Origin: an uncultured Collinsella sp.
GTDB taxonomy: Bacteria > Actinomycetota > Coriobacteriia > Coriobacteriales > Coriobacteriaceae
DNA length: 64,000 nucleotides
Assembly (NCBI GenBank): GCA_947507155.1
Contig: CANNOC010000015.1
Span: 1 to 64,000, forward strand
Direction of reading: 5' to 3'
Shown here: piece by piece, positions 9,440-17,953 of the stretch
How the letters are laid out: the number at the start of each line of letters is the position of its first letter
Position numbering within the stretch: the stretch's first letter is position 1
Notes under the pieces: model-generated
Database searches by the model: none
Seen by the model: only the letters and a program-made list of their open reading frames with translations
What the model was told of the DNA's origin: nothing
Program-made: the position numbers and the translations under genes

Positions 9440-9479
9440 GATGGCCCGGCACCCGATTCGGGACGTCCGGGCCATCTTT
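9440..9479 (+). terminator. stem-loop between dimethylargininase and antiporter genes
   Basis: A 10-bp stem (9440-9449 with 9467-9476) followed by a short TTT. It may give partial termination within the two-gene unit. Confidence 0.5.
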
Positions 9480-9513
9480 CGTTCGATCACATGATGAAGG
9501 GGGTGCACATACA

Positions 9514-10977
9514 ATGGCCTCTAAAGCTCAAAACGACGAGATTATCGACCCTAATGGCCTCGATCTCTTTCGTCTGACCATGATGGTCATTACCGCCAGT
9601 ATTTGTGGCGGCATCTTCTCGCTTGCCGGCGATATGGCAGCGGGCGGGGCAAATACCGGTGCAGTTATCGTCTCGTGGGGAATTTGCTTTATTGGCGTCT
9701 TTGCGCTGATGATGGTGTTCAACGGTTTGTCTCAGGCCCGTCCCGACCTGACCGGCGGCATCTATGCATACGCTGCGGCCGGTTTTGGCGATTACATTGG
9801 ATTCAACTCCGCCTGGGGCTACTGGATCAGCGCATGTCTTTCCAACGTGAGCTTTGCGCTCTTGCTGTTTAGCGCGCTGGGCTATTTCTTCCCTGCGTTT
9901 GGCGCGGGCAACAACTTGCTTTCCATCGTCTGCGCCAGTGTGTTTTTGTGGTTCCTTACCGCCCTTGTGCTTCGTGGCGTTAAGGAGGCTGCGGGCATTA
10001 ACACGATCGTTACGTTGGCGAAGCTGGTGCCGCTGGGACTCTTTGTGCTGAGCATCGTGCTCCTGGGCAAGTTCAACGTCGATATCTTTATGGACAACTT
10101 CTGGGGAGAGCCGGCTGGTCCTGGCTTTGGCGAGCAGGTTGTCTCGACCATGATCGCCCTTGTCTGGGTCTTCACGGGCATCGAGGGCGCTGTCGTTATC
10201 TCGGGCCGTGCAAAGTACGTGCGTGACGTCGGCCGCTCGACGGCACTTGGATTCGCGGCTGTGTTCACGCTGTATCTGATCATCTCGATGCTGTCACTCG
10301 GCATTATGCCGCGCGAGGAGATGGCACAGCTCGCAACGCCCTCCATGGCGGGAATTCTCGAGTGCGCAATCGGTCCTGTTGGCGCTGCCATCGTAAACCT
10401 TGGCGTTATTCTCTCGCTGGTCGGCGCGATGCTGGGCTACGTCATCATTGCATCCGAGACGCCGTTCGAGGCAGCGCGCCAGGGGTCCTTCCCTCTGGCG
10501 TTTGCCAAGACGAACAAACACGATGCCCCGGTGGTAACGGTTCTCGTGAGCTCCGGCATCACGCAACTCTTCTTGATCGTGTCGTATGTGGCGGCGAGCA
10601 CCTACCAGTTCTTCTACAGCTGCGCAGTCAATACGATCCTAGTTCCGTACGTGTGCTCGGCAGCCTATTACATGGTGATCGGCTGGAAGAACGAGCATCT
10701 GGACGGGCCGCATGCGCCAAGCGTCGGCAAGGCGCGCTTCTTCGGTACGCTCGGCTTCATCTACACATTGTTCCTGGTGTGGTCGACGGGTCTTCAGGGC
10801 GTTATGATCACGACGATCCTTTTTGCTCCGGCCATTCCCGTCTATATGCTGGGCGAGCGAGGTCGCGGTAAGCCGGTGCTTCCGCACCTGCACGACAAGC
10901 TGATCGCAGCGGTGGTCATTGTCGTGGCAATCATTTCGCTGTATCTGCACTTTGCCGGCATTGCGCCGATTGTCTAA
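9514..10977 (+). CDS. APC-family amino acid permease/antiporter
   Basis: A 487-residue membrane protein with about 12 transmembrane segments. The first helix carries the APC substrate-backbone motif (ITASICGGIFSLAGDM) and the rest aligns with basic amino acid antiporters such as arginine/ornithine exchangers. GAAGGGGG precedes the ATG at 9514. It sits 109 bp behind the dimethylargininase gene, so it likely imports the methylated arginine or swaps it for citrulline or ornithine. The specificity is inferred from context only. Confidence 0.88.
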   Translation: MASKAQNDEIIDPNGLDLFRLTMMVITASICGGIFSLAGDMAAGGANTGAVIVSWGICFIGVFALMMVFNGLSQARPDLTGGIYAYAAAGFGDYIGFNSAWGYWISACLSNVSFALLLFSALGYFFPAFGAGNNLLSIVCASVFLWFLTALVLRGVKEAAGINTIVTLAKLVPLGLFVLSIVLLGKFNVDIFMDNFWGEPAGPGFGEQVVSTMIALVWVFTGIEGAVVISGRAKYVRDVGRSTALGFAAVFTLYLIISMLSLGIMPREEMAQLATPSMAGILECAIGPVGAAIVNLGVILSLVGAMLGYVIIASETPFEAARQGSFPLAFAKTNKHDAPVVTVLVSSGITQLFLIVSYVAASTYQFFYSCAVNTILVPYVCSAAYYMVIGWKNEHLDGPHAPSVGKARFFGTLGFIYTLFLVWSTGLQGVMITTILFAPAIPVYMLGERGRGKPVLPHLHDKLIAAVVIVVAIISLYLHFAGIAPIV

Positions 10978-11090
10978 GGCTATGGCGAGTTTCATTGCTA
11001 GGTAAGCCGGCGGGCATCGCGTATCGGTGCTACTTGGCATTCCATAGCTGATGTGGGTCTCTATAACGTGCCTATGTGAGCGCCCACCAA

Positions 11091-11124
11091 GCCCGCGCAG
11101 GTGACATTTGTTGCCAGCGCGGGC
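11091..11124 (+). terminator. possible terminator of the antiporter gene
   Basis: An 8-bp GC-only stem (11091-11098 with 11117-11124) followed by CTTTGCTGTTG. The T-tract is weak. Confidence 0.45.
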
Positions 11125-11306
11125 CTTTGCTGTTGCGGCGAAATGCTGCCGGCAGCTGGGGACGTTCCTGTTGTGCCGGCGCCTTGGGACACTCCTTGGT
11201 TGTTTTGCATGCGACGAAGGGAATGGATCATTTTGTCGAGGGGGCGGGCGGCTTTCGGTCCTCGGGGAAACCACGGCCCGGAATCCCCCTTGCACCAATC
11301 TGTCGA

Positions 11307-11336
11307 TTGAACATCGGTGTGTGTTCGCGCTATCAT
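11307..11336 (+). promoter_or_regulatory. feoB promoter
   Basis: TTGAAC (11307-11312), an 18-base spacer and TATCAT (11331-11336). It lies immediately before the tandem GGTTAGCC sites. Confidence 0.6.
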
Positions 11337-11341
11337 GCGTG

Positions 11342-11382
11342 GTTAAATGGTTAGCCATGGCAAACGGTTAGCCAAGTTAAAC
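11342..11382. promoter_or_regulatory. tandem DtxR/IdeR-type iron boxes
   Basis: Two overlapping copies of GGTTAGCC with AT-rich flanks span the predicted transcription start of feoB. The half-site matches the TTAGGTTAGSCTAACCTAA consensus of actinobacterial iron regulators in its left part. I infer repression by Fe(II)-bound DtxR/IdeR. Confidence 0.55.
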
Positions 11383-11423
11383 AAAATGCAACGCCCTGTG
11401 GGCGCCGGGGGAGGAACGCGGAC

Positions 11424-13784
11424 GTGAGACTCGATACACTCGAGATTGGAAAGGATGCCGTTGTCGCATCGGTGGCATCGGACGATCAGGCACTCCGACA
11501 GCATATTTTGGACATGGGCCTAACGCCGGGCACCGAAGTCACCATGATGAAGTACGCCCCTATGGGCGACCCGCTCGAGATTCGCCTGCGTGGCTATGAG
11601 TTGACGCTGCGCAAGGACGATGCCGCTCGCATCGAGCTCGTGGGCATTCACGACACCGATACGGGTCCGCGCGCTAACGCCGCAATCGGCACGACGGAGC
11701 ATCCGGCCCTGGGCGAGGGGACGTATTCGCCCCGCGCGGCAAAGACGGCCGTGCCCGAGGGCGCACCGCTGCATTTTGCCCTCGCCGGCAACCAAAACTG
11801 CGGCAAGACCACGCTGTTCAACCAGCTGACGGGCTCCAACCAGCATGTCGGTAACTTTCCTGGCGTGACGGTCGACCGCAAAGATGGCGCCATCCGCAAC
11901 CACCCCGAGGCAAGCGTTACCGATCTGCCCGGCATTTACTCTCTGTCGCCGTACACGGGCGAGGAGATCGTAAGCCGCCAGTTTATCCTGGATGAGCACC
12001 CCGACGCCATCATCGATATCATCGACGCCACCAACATCGAGCGTAACCTTTACCTGACGCTGCAGCTTATGGAGCTCGATCGACCCATGGTCATCGCGCT
12101 CAACATGATGGACGAGGTGACGGCCAACGGCGGCGCCGTGGACGTCAACCTGCTCGAGAGCCTGCTGGGCGTGCCTGTTGTTCCCATTAGTGCTGCCCGC
12201 AACGAGGGTATTGGCGAGTTGGTGGATCATGCCTTGCACGTGGCGCGGTTCCGCGAGCGTCCCGGTCGCCTGGACTTCTGCGCGCCCGATGGTCCGGACG
12301 GCGGCGCGCTGCATCGCTGCATTCACGGCATCGCCAACCTTATCGAGGACCATGCCGCGACGGCGCACATTCCCGTGCGTTTTGCGGCGACCAAGCTGGT
12401 TGAGGGCGACGAGCTGGTGACCGAGGCGCTTCACCTGGACCGCAACGAGCTCGACGCCATCGAGCACATCATTAGCCAAATGGAGGGCGAGGCCGGCACC
12501 GACCGTCTATCTGCGCTGGCTGACATGCGCTTCGGCTTTATCGGCGACGTGTGCGGGCGTTGCGTCGTCAAGCCGCACGAGAGCCGCGAGCACGTGCGCT
12601 CCGTCAAGATTGACCGCATCCTGACGGGTCGCTACACGGCTATCCCGGCGTTCCTGGTGATCATGGGTCTCGTCTTTTGGCTGACGTTTGGCGTGATCGG
12701 CGCGGCGTTGCAGGGACTTATGGAGGACGGCATCGCTGCCATCATTGCCTCGGCCGATGCGGGTCTCAAGGCGTTCGGCACCAACGACGTAGTGCGCTCG
12801 CTGGCTGTCGACGGCGTGCTTACGGGCGTGGGCAGCGTGCTGACCTTCCTGCCGATTATCGTCGTGCTCTTTTTGTTCCTCTCCATTCTGGAGGACTCGG
12901 GCTACATGGCGCGTGTTGCCTTTGTCATGGATAAGGTGCTGCGCCGCTTTGGCCTTTCGGGCCGCAGCTTTGTGCCCATGCTCGTCGGGTTTGGCTGCAC
13001 CGTGCCGGCTATCATGTCGACCCGTACGCTCCCATCCGAGCACGACCGCAAGATGACCGTCATGCTCACGCCGTTCATGAGCTGCTCGGCCAAGCTGCCG
13101 GTTTACGGCTTGCTGTGCGGAGCATTCTTCCCGCAGGCGACGGTCCCCGCCATGGTCTCGCTCTATCTGATTGGCATTGCGGTCGGCTGCATTGCCGCTC
13201 TGGTGCTCAACCGCACGGCATTTAAGGGCGACCCGGTGCCGTTTATCATGGAGCTCCCCAATTACCGCCTGCCGAGCGTCAAGACGACGGTGATGCTGGC
13301 ATGGGATAAGGCCAAGGACTTTATTACCAAGGCCTTTACCATTATCTTTGCCGCTACCGTGGTTATCTGGTTCCTTCAGACGTTCGACATTCGCTTTAAT
13401 GTGGTCGCCGATCAGTCGCAGAGTCTACTTGCCGGTTTGGGTAGCATTATCGCGCCGGCGCTGGCGCCGCTTGGCTTTGGCGACTGGCGTGCATCCACGG
13501 CGCTCGTCACCGGACTTATCGCCAAGGAGAGCGTCATCTCGACCCTCACGGTGCTTTTGGGTGCAACGTCGCCCGCGGCACTGTCGACCATGTTTTCGCC
13601 GTTCACCGCCTACGTGTTCTTGGTCTTTACGCTGCTGTACCCGCCTTGCGTGGCGGCAATCGGCGCCGTCAAGAGTGAGCTGGGCGCGCGCTATGCCGTT
13701 GCCGTGTTCGCGTTTCAGGTGACGGTCGCCTGGATCGTGGCGTTTGTCGTGCATTCGGCAGGTATATTGCTGGGGTTGGCTTAG
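11424..13784 (+). CDS. feoB: ferrous iron transporter, FeoA-FeoB fusion
   Basis: Imports Fe(II) across the cytoplasmic membrane. Residues 1-75 are a FeoA (SH3-like) domain, normally a separate protein. Residues 115-280 are the FeoB G domain with G1 GNQNCGKTT (122-130), G3 DLPG (167-170) and G4 NMMD. Two Gate domains and about eight membrane helices follow, including the conserved GFGCTVPAIMSTR segment. The 786-residue length fits FeoA plus FeoB. The start codon follows GGGGGAGGAACGCGGAC and begins the FeoA domain. It is transcribed alone from a promoter overlapped by iron boxes. Confidence 0.95.
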   Translation: MRLDTLEIGKDAVVASVASDDQALRQHILDMGLTPGTEVTMMKYAPMGDPLEIRLRGYELTLRKDDAARIELVGIHDTDTGPRANAAIGTTEHPALGEGTYSPRAAKTAVPEGAPLHFALAGNQNCGKTTLFNQLTGSNQHVGNFPGVTVDRKDGAIRNHPEASVTDLPGIYSLSPYTGEEIVSRQFILDEHPDAIIDIIDATNIERNLYLTLQLMELDRPMVIALNMMDEVTANGGAVDVNLLESLLGVPVVPISAARNEGIGELVDHALHVARFRERPGRLDFCAPDGPDGGALHRCIHGIANLIEDHAATAHIPVRFAATKLVEGDELVTEALHLDRNELDAIEHIISQMEGEAGTDRLSALADMRFGFIGDVCGRCVVKPHESREHVRSVKIDRILTGRYTAIPAFLVIMGLVFWLTFGVIGAALQGLMEDGIAAIIASADAGLKAFGTNDVVRSLAVDGVLTGVGSVLTFLPIIVVLFLFLSILEDSGYMARVAFVMDKVLRRFGLSGRSFVPMLVGFGCTVPAIMSTRTLPSEHDRKMTVMLTPFMSCSAKLPVYGLLCGAFFPQATVPAMVSLYLIGIAVGCIAALVLNRTAFKGDPVPFIMELPNYRLPSVKTTVMLAWDKAKDFITKAFTIIFAATVVIWFLQTFDIRFNVVADQSQSLLAGLGSIIAPALAPLGFGDWRASTALVTGLIAKESVISTLTVLLGATSPAALSTMFSPFTAYVFLVFTLLYPPCVAAIGAVKSELGARYAVAVFAFQVTVAWIVAFVVHSAGILLGLA

Positions 13785-13904
13785 TTATTTATTGACGGCG
13801 CAACCTCTGTGTATCGAATTGTTTTCGGCCCCGCATCTGTTGCTGACGGATGCGGGCCGTTGCTATATAATCGCCTCCGCTCAAAACGATTGGAGACGTT
13901 ATAT

Positions 13905-15101
13905 ATGACTCAGGCAAGGCAAGACGGCATCACGCTCAGGCAGTGGCTCCCGCTCATCGGGCTCACCTGCTGCGCGTTCGTGTTCAACACGTCGGAGTTC
14001 ATGCCCATCGGCCTGCTGACCGACATCGCTGCATCGTTTTCGCTCACCGAGGCCCAAGCTGGCATCATGATCTCGGTCTATGCCTGGGGCGTCATGCTGC
14101 TGTCGTTGCCGCTCATGGTGTTTGCCTCGCGCTTCGAGTTCAAGCGGATGCTGCTGGGCGTGCTGGCCGTGTTCTCGCTCGGTCAGTTCCTGTCCGCTGT
14201 GGCGCCGACCTATCCCATCCTGGTCTGCGCGCGCCTGGTGGTCGCTTGCGCACATGCCGTGTTCTGGTCAGTCGCCTCGATTATGGCCTCGCGCCTGGTC
14301 GACACTCGCCACGGCGCGCTCGCCATCAGCATGATCGCCACGGGCTCGTCCATCGCGCAGATCTTTGGCCTGCCTCTCGGTCGCGCCATTGGCTTGGCCG
14401 TGGGCTGGCGCATGACGTTTGCCGTGGTCGGGGGCCTCTCAGCCATCGCGGTCGTCTACCAGGCAGCGGTGTTCCCGGCCATGCCGGCGGGTGAGCGCTT
14501 TACCGTCAAACAGCTGCCCGAGCTGCTCAAGAACCCTCTCCTCATCGCGCTCTACGCAGTCACGGTCTTCATGGCGACCGGCTATTACGCAAGCTACAGC
14601 TATATCGAGCCATTCCTGGCGCAGGTCGCGCACGTCGATGCGGGCGCCATCACCATGACGCTGACGGCGTTTGGCTGTTCCGGCTTGGTGGGCAGCTGGC
14701 TGTTCAGCCGCCTGTTCGACGGGCACCGTTTTCCGTTCCTTGCTATCACGCTTTCCGGCGTGCCGGTGGCTCTGCTGCTCATGGGGCCGGCCGCATCGTC
14801 GCTCGTGACAGTGCTTGCCGTCTGCGCACTGTGGGGTTGCTGCGCCACGGCCTTTAACGTGGCGTTTCAGGCCGAGCTCATCAAGCACACGCCGGCAGAT
14901 TCGTCGGCCGTCGCCATGTCGATCTTCTCGGGCCTGTTTAACCTCGGTATTGGCACGGGCACCGCAATCGGCGGCGCCGTGGTTTCGGGTCCCGGTATCG
15001 CTTGGATCGGCTTCGCGGGCGGGGCGATTGCCGTCGTGGGCGTCATCCTCGCCATCACGGTGATGTTCCCAGCCATACGCCGCGCAAAGCCCGTCGCCTA
15101 G
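13905..15101 (+). CDS. MFS efflux transporter, SotB/AraJ-like
   Basis: A 398-residue major facilitator protein with 12 predicted membrane helices. The start (LIGLTCCAFVFNTSEFMPIGLL) matches the sugar-efflux/multidrug DHA1 group, in which NTSEF(V/M)P(I/V)GLL is characteristic. GGAG lies before the ATG at 13905, and TATATAAT at about 13864 is a likely -10 box. An upstream in-frame start at 13809 would cross a hairpin and promoter and is rejected. The substrate is unknown: export of sugars, arabinose-like compounds or drugs is typical. Confidence 0.85.
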   Translation: MTQARQDGITLRQWLPLIGLTCCAFVFNTSEFMPIGLLTDIAASFSLTEAQAGIMISVYAWGVMLLSLPLMVFASRFEFKRMLLGVLAVFSLGQFLSAVAPTYPILVCARLVVACAHAVFWSVASIMASRLVDTRHGALAISMIATGSSIAQIFGLPLGRAIGLAVGWRMTFAVVGGLSAIAVVYQAAVFPAMPAGERFTVKQLPELLKNPLLIALYAVTVFMATGYYASYSYIEPFLAQVAHVDAGAITMTLTAFGCSGLVGSWLFSRLFDGHRFPFLAITLSGVPVALLLMGPAASSLVTVLAVCALWGCCATAFNVAFQAELIKHTPADSSAVAMSIFSGLFNLGIGTGTAIGGAVVSGPGIAWIGFAGGAIAVVGVILAITVMFPAIRRAKPVA

Positions 15102-15117
15102 CCACATCCTCCTCATC

Positions 15118-15184
15118 AGTTGCGGTGAAATACGGACTGCTGGGCCCAATAAACCCGGCAAACAGTCCCTATTCCACCGCAACT
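15118..15184. repeat. near-perfect 22-bp inverted repeat, terminator-like
   Basis: The arms 15118-15139 and 15163-15184 pair with two mismatches, enclose GGGCCC-rich loop sequence and are followed by TATTTT on the + strand. The outer arms include GGGACTG/CAGTCC. It probably ends the MFS transcript and resembles the other GGAC-bearing palindromes of this genome. Confidence 0.7.
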
Positions 15185-15255
15185 TATTTTGGGGGAGGGG
15201 ATGCACGGCAGGCATACAATGGATGGCGTTGTGTTGAGCTTACCGGGAGGCTGTT

Positions 15256-16632
15256 ATGTGGGCATACGAGACGACGTTCTATCAGATCTATCCGCTGGGC
15301 TTTTGCGGGGCTCCGCGCGAAAACGCTGCACCCGTTGCCGAGGATGAGCTCGCCCAGGCTGCCAACGCCGCGCCCAACCCCGATGCGCCCATCATGAAAA
15401 TCGCCCAATGGGCCGACTACCTGCAAGAGCTCGGTATTGGCGCTGTGCTCATCAACCCGCCGCTCGAGTCTGATAGCCACGGCTATGATACGCGCAGCCT
15501 GCGCCATATCGACCGCCGCCTGGGTGGGGATGCCGATTTTGCCGCCGTATGCGAGACGCTGCACGCCCATGGCATCCGCGTGGTGCTCGATGCCGTCTTC
15601 AACCACGTCGGTCGCGGCTTTTGGGCCTTCCGCGATGTGCAGGAGCGCAAGTGGGACTCGCCCTACAAGGACTGGTTCCACATCAGTTTTGACGGCGACT
15701 CCTGCTATGGCGACGGCTTTTGGTACGAGGGCTGGGAGGGTCATTTTGAGCTTGTGAAGCTCAACCTGCAAAATCCCGCTGTGGTCGATTACCTGCTTGA
15801 GTCCGTGCGCCGCTGGGCCGAAGTCTTTGGCGTCGACGGTCTGCGCCTGGACGTCGCCTATATGCTCGATCGCGATTTTATGCGCCGCCTGCATACTTTT
15901 ACCCGTGAGCTCAAGTCCGACTTTGTGCTGATTGGTGAGACGCTCCACGGCGACTACAACCAGATCGTCAACGACGAGATGCTCGACTCCTGCACCAACT
16001 ACGAGTGTTACAAGGGCCTTTACTCCAGCTTTAATTCGGTCAACATGTTCGAGATTGCCCATTCGTTGCATCGCCAGTTTGGCGGCGATCCGTGGTGCAT
16101 CTACCGCGGCAAACACCTGCTGTCGTTTGTCGACAACCACGATGTGCCGCGCCTGGCGAGCATCCTTACCGACAAGTCTTGCCTACGCCCCGCCTATGGC
16201 ATGCTGTTTGGCATGCCAGGCATTCCGTGCGTCTATTACGGTAGCGAGTGGGGAATTGCTGGCGAAAAGGGCGGCCCCGATGGCGACTGGGCGCTGCGAC
16301 CTGCGCTCGATGAGCCTGCGCCCAACGAGCTGACGGCCTTCATCAAGCAGCTCACGCACCTGCGCTCGGCCGACGACGCGGCGGCCCGTGCTCTCAACTA
16401 CGGTGCCTATCGCAACGTGGTGATCCAGAACAAGCAGCTGCTGTTCGAGCGCGCCTGCGACGACGCGACGGTGCTTGTGGCGGTCAATGCCGTGAACGAG
16501 CCCTATACCTTTGGAGCCGGCGAACTCAACGGCTCCTTCGTCGACCTACTTGCCGACGATGCTCCCACGGTCGAGCCGACGGGTACCCTTGAGCTTGCAC
16601 CCTACGAGGTGCGCTATCTGCTGAGGGCCTAG
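15256..16632 (+). CDS. GH13 alpha-glycosidase
   Basis: A 458-residue cytoplasmic alpha-amylase-family enzyme acting on alpha-glucosidic bonds. The (beta/alpha)8 barrel carries conserved region I DAVFNHVG (112-119), the nucleophile Asp199 in GLRLDVAYM, acid/base Glu228 in LIGETLHG and Asp296 in FVDNHD. GGGAGG precedes the ATG at 15256 by 5 bases. No signal peptide is present, so it likely handles imported maltodextrins or trehalose/sucrose-like sugars. It is shorter than secreted amylases and lacks starch-binding modules. The stop is 3 bp before the next gene. Confidence 0.9.
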   Translation: MWAYETTFYQIYPLGFCGAPRENAAPVAEDELAQAANAAPNPDAPIMKIAQWADYLQELGIGAVLINPPLESDSHGYDTRSLRHIDRRLGGDADFAAVCETLHAHGIRVVLDAVFNHVGRGFWAFRDVQERKWDSPYKDWFHISFDGDSCYGDGFWYEGWEGHFELVKLNLQNPAVVDYLLESVRRWAEVFGVDGLRLDVAYMLDRDFMRRLHTFTRELKSDFVLIGETLHGDYNQIVNDEMLDSCTNYECYKGLYSSFNSVNMFEIAHSLHRQFGGDPWCIYRGKHLLSFVDNHDVPRLASILTDKSCLRPAYGMLFGMPGIPCVYYGSEWGIAGEKGGPDGDWALRPALDEPAPNELTAFIKQLTHLRSADDAAARALNYGAYRNVVIQNKQLLFERACDDATVLVAVNAVNEPYTFGAGELNGSFVDLLADDAPTVEPTGTLELAPYEVRYLLRA

Positions 16633-16635
16633 CTC

Positions 16636-17199
16636 GTGGCCGCGCCGGACGAGGGCTATCAACATATTGAGCATGGGTTTGAACCCGTGTTTGACGAGCA
16701 CTCGCGCGTTTTGGTGCTCGGGTCGTTTCCCTCGGTGCTTTCGCGTGCCAATGCCTTTTATTACGGTAACCCTCAGAATCGCTTTTGGCGCGTGATGGCC
16801 GCATGCCTCGGTGTGCCCGTGCCGCCCAACGAGGGCGACCCTTTGGCAAGCGGTGAGCCTGCGACGCTCGACGCCTCGATTGTCGCCAAGCGCTCCATGC
16901 TGCTGAACGGCGGCGTGGCCCTGTGGGACGTGATCGAGAGCTGTGACATTAAGGGCTCGAGTGACGCGAGCATTCGCAACGTTGTGCCGGCACATATCGA
17001 GCGCATTGCGGGCAATGCGCCTATTGAGCAGGTGGTATGCAACGGAGGTACAGCTGGCCGGCTCTACAAGCGCTATCTACAAGAACGCACCGGGCTGCCC
17101 GCCATCGTCCTGCCCTCGACGAGTCCCGCCAATGCCGCCTGGCGTCTGGAGCGTCTTGTTGAGCGTTGGCACGAAGCCGTTGACTGGGCCGCTCTCTAA
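16636..17199 (+). CDS. DNA glycosylase, deoxyinosine/uracil type (UDG superfamily)
   Basis: A 187-residue repair enzyme that removes deaminated bases. It shows the family-6-like motif 1 LVLGSFPSVLSRANAFYYGN (near 27-46) and the motif 2 region LPSTSPANA. The start is GTG at 16636, only 3 bp after the glycosidase stop; no in-frame ATG precedes the conserved core. It is co-transcribed with the unrelated glycosidase gene, probably by chance. Confidence 0.82.
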   Translation: MAAPDEGYQHIEHGFEPVFDEHSRVLVLGSFPSVLSRANAFYYGNPQNRFWRVMAACLGVPVPPNEGDPLASGEPATLDASIVAKRSMLLNGGVALWDVIESCDIKGSSDASIRNVVPAHIERIAGNAPIEQVVCNGGTAGRLYKRYLQERTGLPAIVLPSTSPANAAWRLERLVERWHEAVDWAAL

Positions 17200-17200
17200 T

Positions 17201-17860
17201 TTAGATATCTGATTGGGCGCGGGCGCCGAGGCGTTTCAGAACGCCTCGCCAGATTGGCGCGGGCACGGCTGGCTCGGCGCAAACCATGCCGTCGACGTTG
17301 ACGTTGACGGCATTGCCGCCGCCAAGTCGCTGCGCATGCTCGACGGAGCAGCCCATGCGCACAGCGCCCACAAGCTTATCCATCGCTTCGGAAAATGGCC
17401 GGCGCAAGAGGCCCATACGCGGGGAGTGGCGAAGCGCCGCAATACCGCTGCCGGCACAGACGACAACGCCGCCACACCACAATTGGTCATGGCGCTCACA
17501 TGCCTTGTGCAGACGAACGGCGGTCCCGCGCGCCTGCTTAGCGCCCTCTTGTGCGGCTCGAATCGCGGCATAGACGCGCGTTCCCGTACCGCCAAAGCGT
17601 TCAAGCGCCTGCTCGATAGCTGTCAACGTCTCATCGTCAGCCATATCTTCAATGGCCAGCACGATGCCATCGACTGCACCGGCATCATCCGCCTCCAAAT
17701 CGACCGGGCGGGGGAGCGCGGTGCCGGAAAGCCGGGCATAGGCCGCGATGGCATCCTGCAGGTCCCAGAGCAAAAACTCAAGATCGGCGCTATTGGGAAT
17801 GCTGATATACGCAATGGTCTGCAACGTTTTTGGTACATCGCCGCGCGCGATCGTCTCCAT
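17201..17860 (-). CDS. conserved-looking protein of unknown function
   Basis: A 219-residue soluble protein that I do not recognise. It has an alpha/beta look, with a hydrophobic strand GGVVVCAGSGIAAL at about 130-143 followed by RHSPRMGLLRRPFSEAMDKL, and no signal peptide or membrane segment. AAAGGAGG four bases before the ATG strongly supports this strand. A 230-codon frame on the + strand across the same bases has no comparable start signal. It converges with the glycosylase gene (1 bp apart) and is divergent from the aminotransferase gene. Confidence 0.75.
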   Translation of the reverse strand: METIARGDVPKTLQTIAYISIPNSADLEFLLWDLQDAIAAYARLSGTALPRPVDLEADDAGAVDGIVLAIEDMADDETLTAIEQALERFGGTGTRVYAAIRAAQEGAKQARGTAVRLHKACERHDQLWCGGVVVCAGSGIAALRHSPRMGLLRRPFSEAMDKLVGAVRMGCSVEHAQRLGGGNAVNVNVDGMVCAEPAVPAPIWRGVLKRLGARAQSDI

Positions 17861-17953
17861 GCCGCCTCCTTTCCGGTTGGTTTCCGTTTAGGTTACACCG
17901 TCTGACGGCGCCCCGCCGCGCTATCCTAGTGCAACCCTTACGAAAGGAATGCC

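Larger units (their letters stand above)
10978..11423. other. 446-bp intergenic region before feoB
   Basis: No open frame with a ribosome site is seen. The region holds a terminator-like hairpin (11091-11124), degenerate GGAC-containing sequence around 11140-11200 (two GGGAC motifs beside TGCCGGC palindromes), and then the feoB promoter and operator. Confidence 0.6.

Noticed and set aside
17213-17905. 230-codon + strand frame over the unknown gene at 17201-17860
   Set aside because: The minus-strand gene has AAAGGAGG at proper spacing; the + frame has no start signal and runs into the upstream region of the aminotransferase gene.
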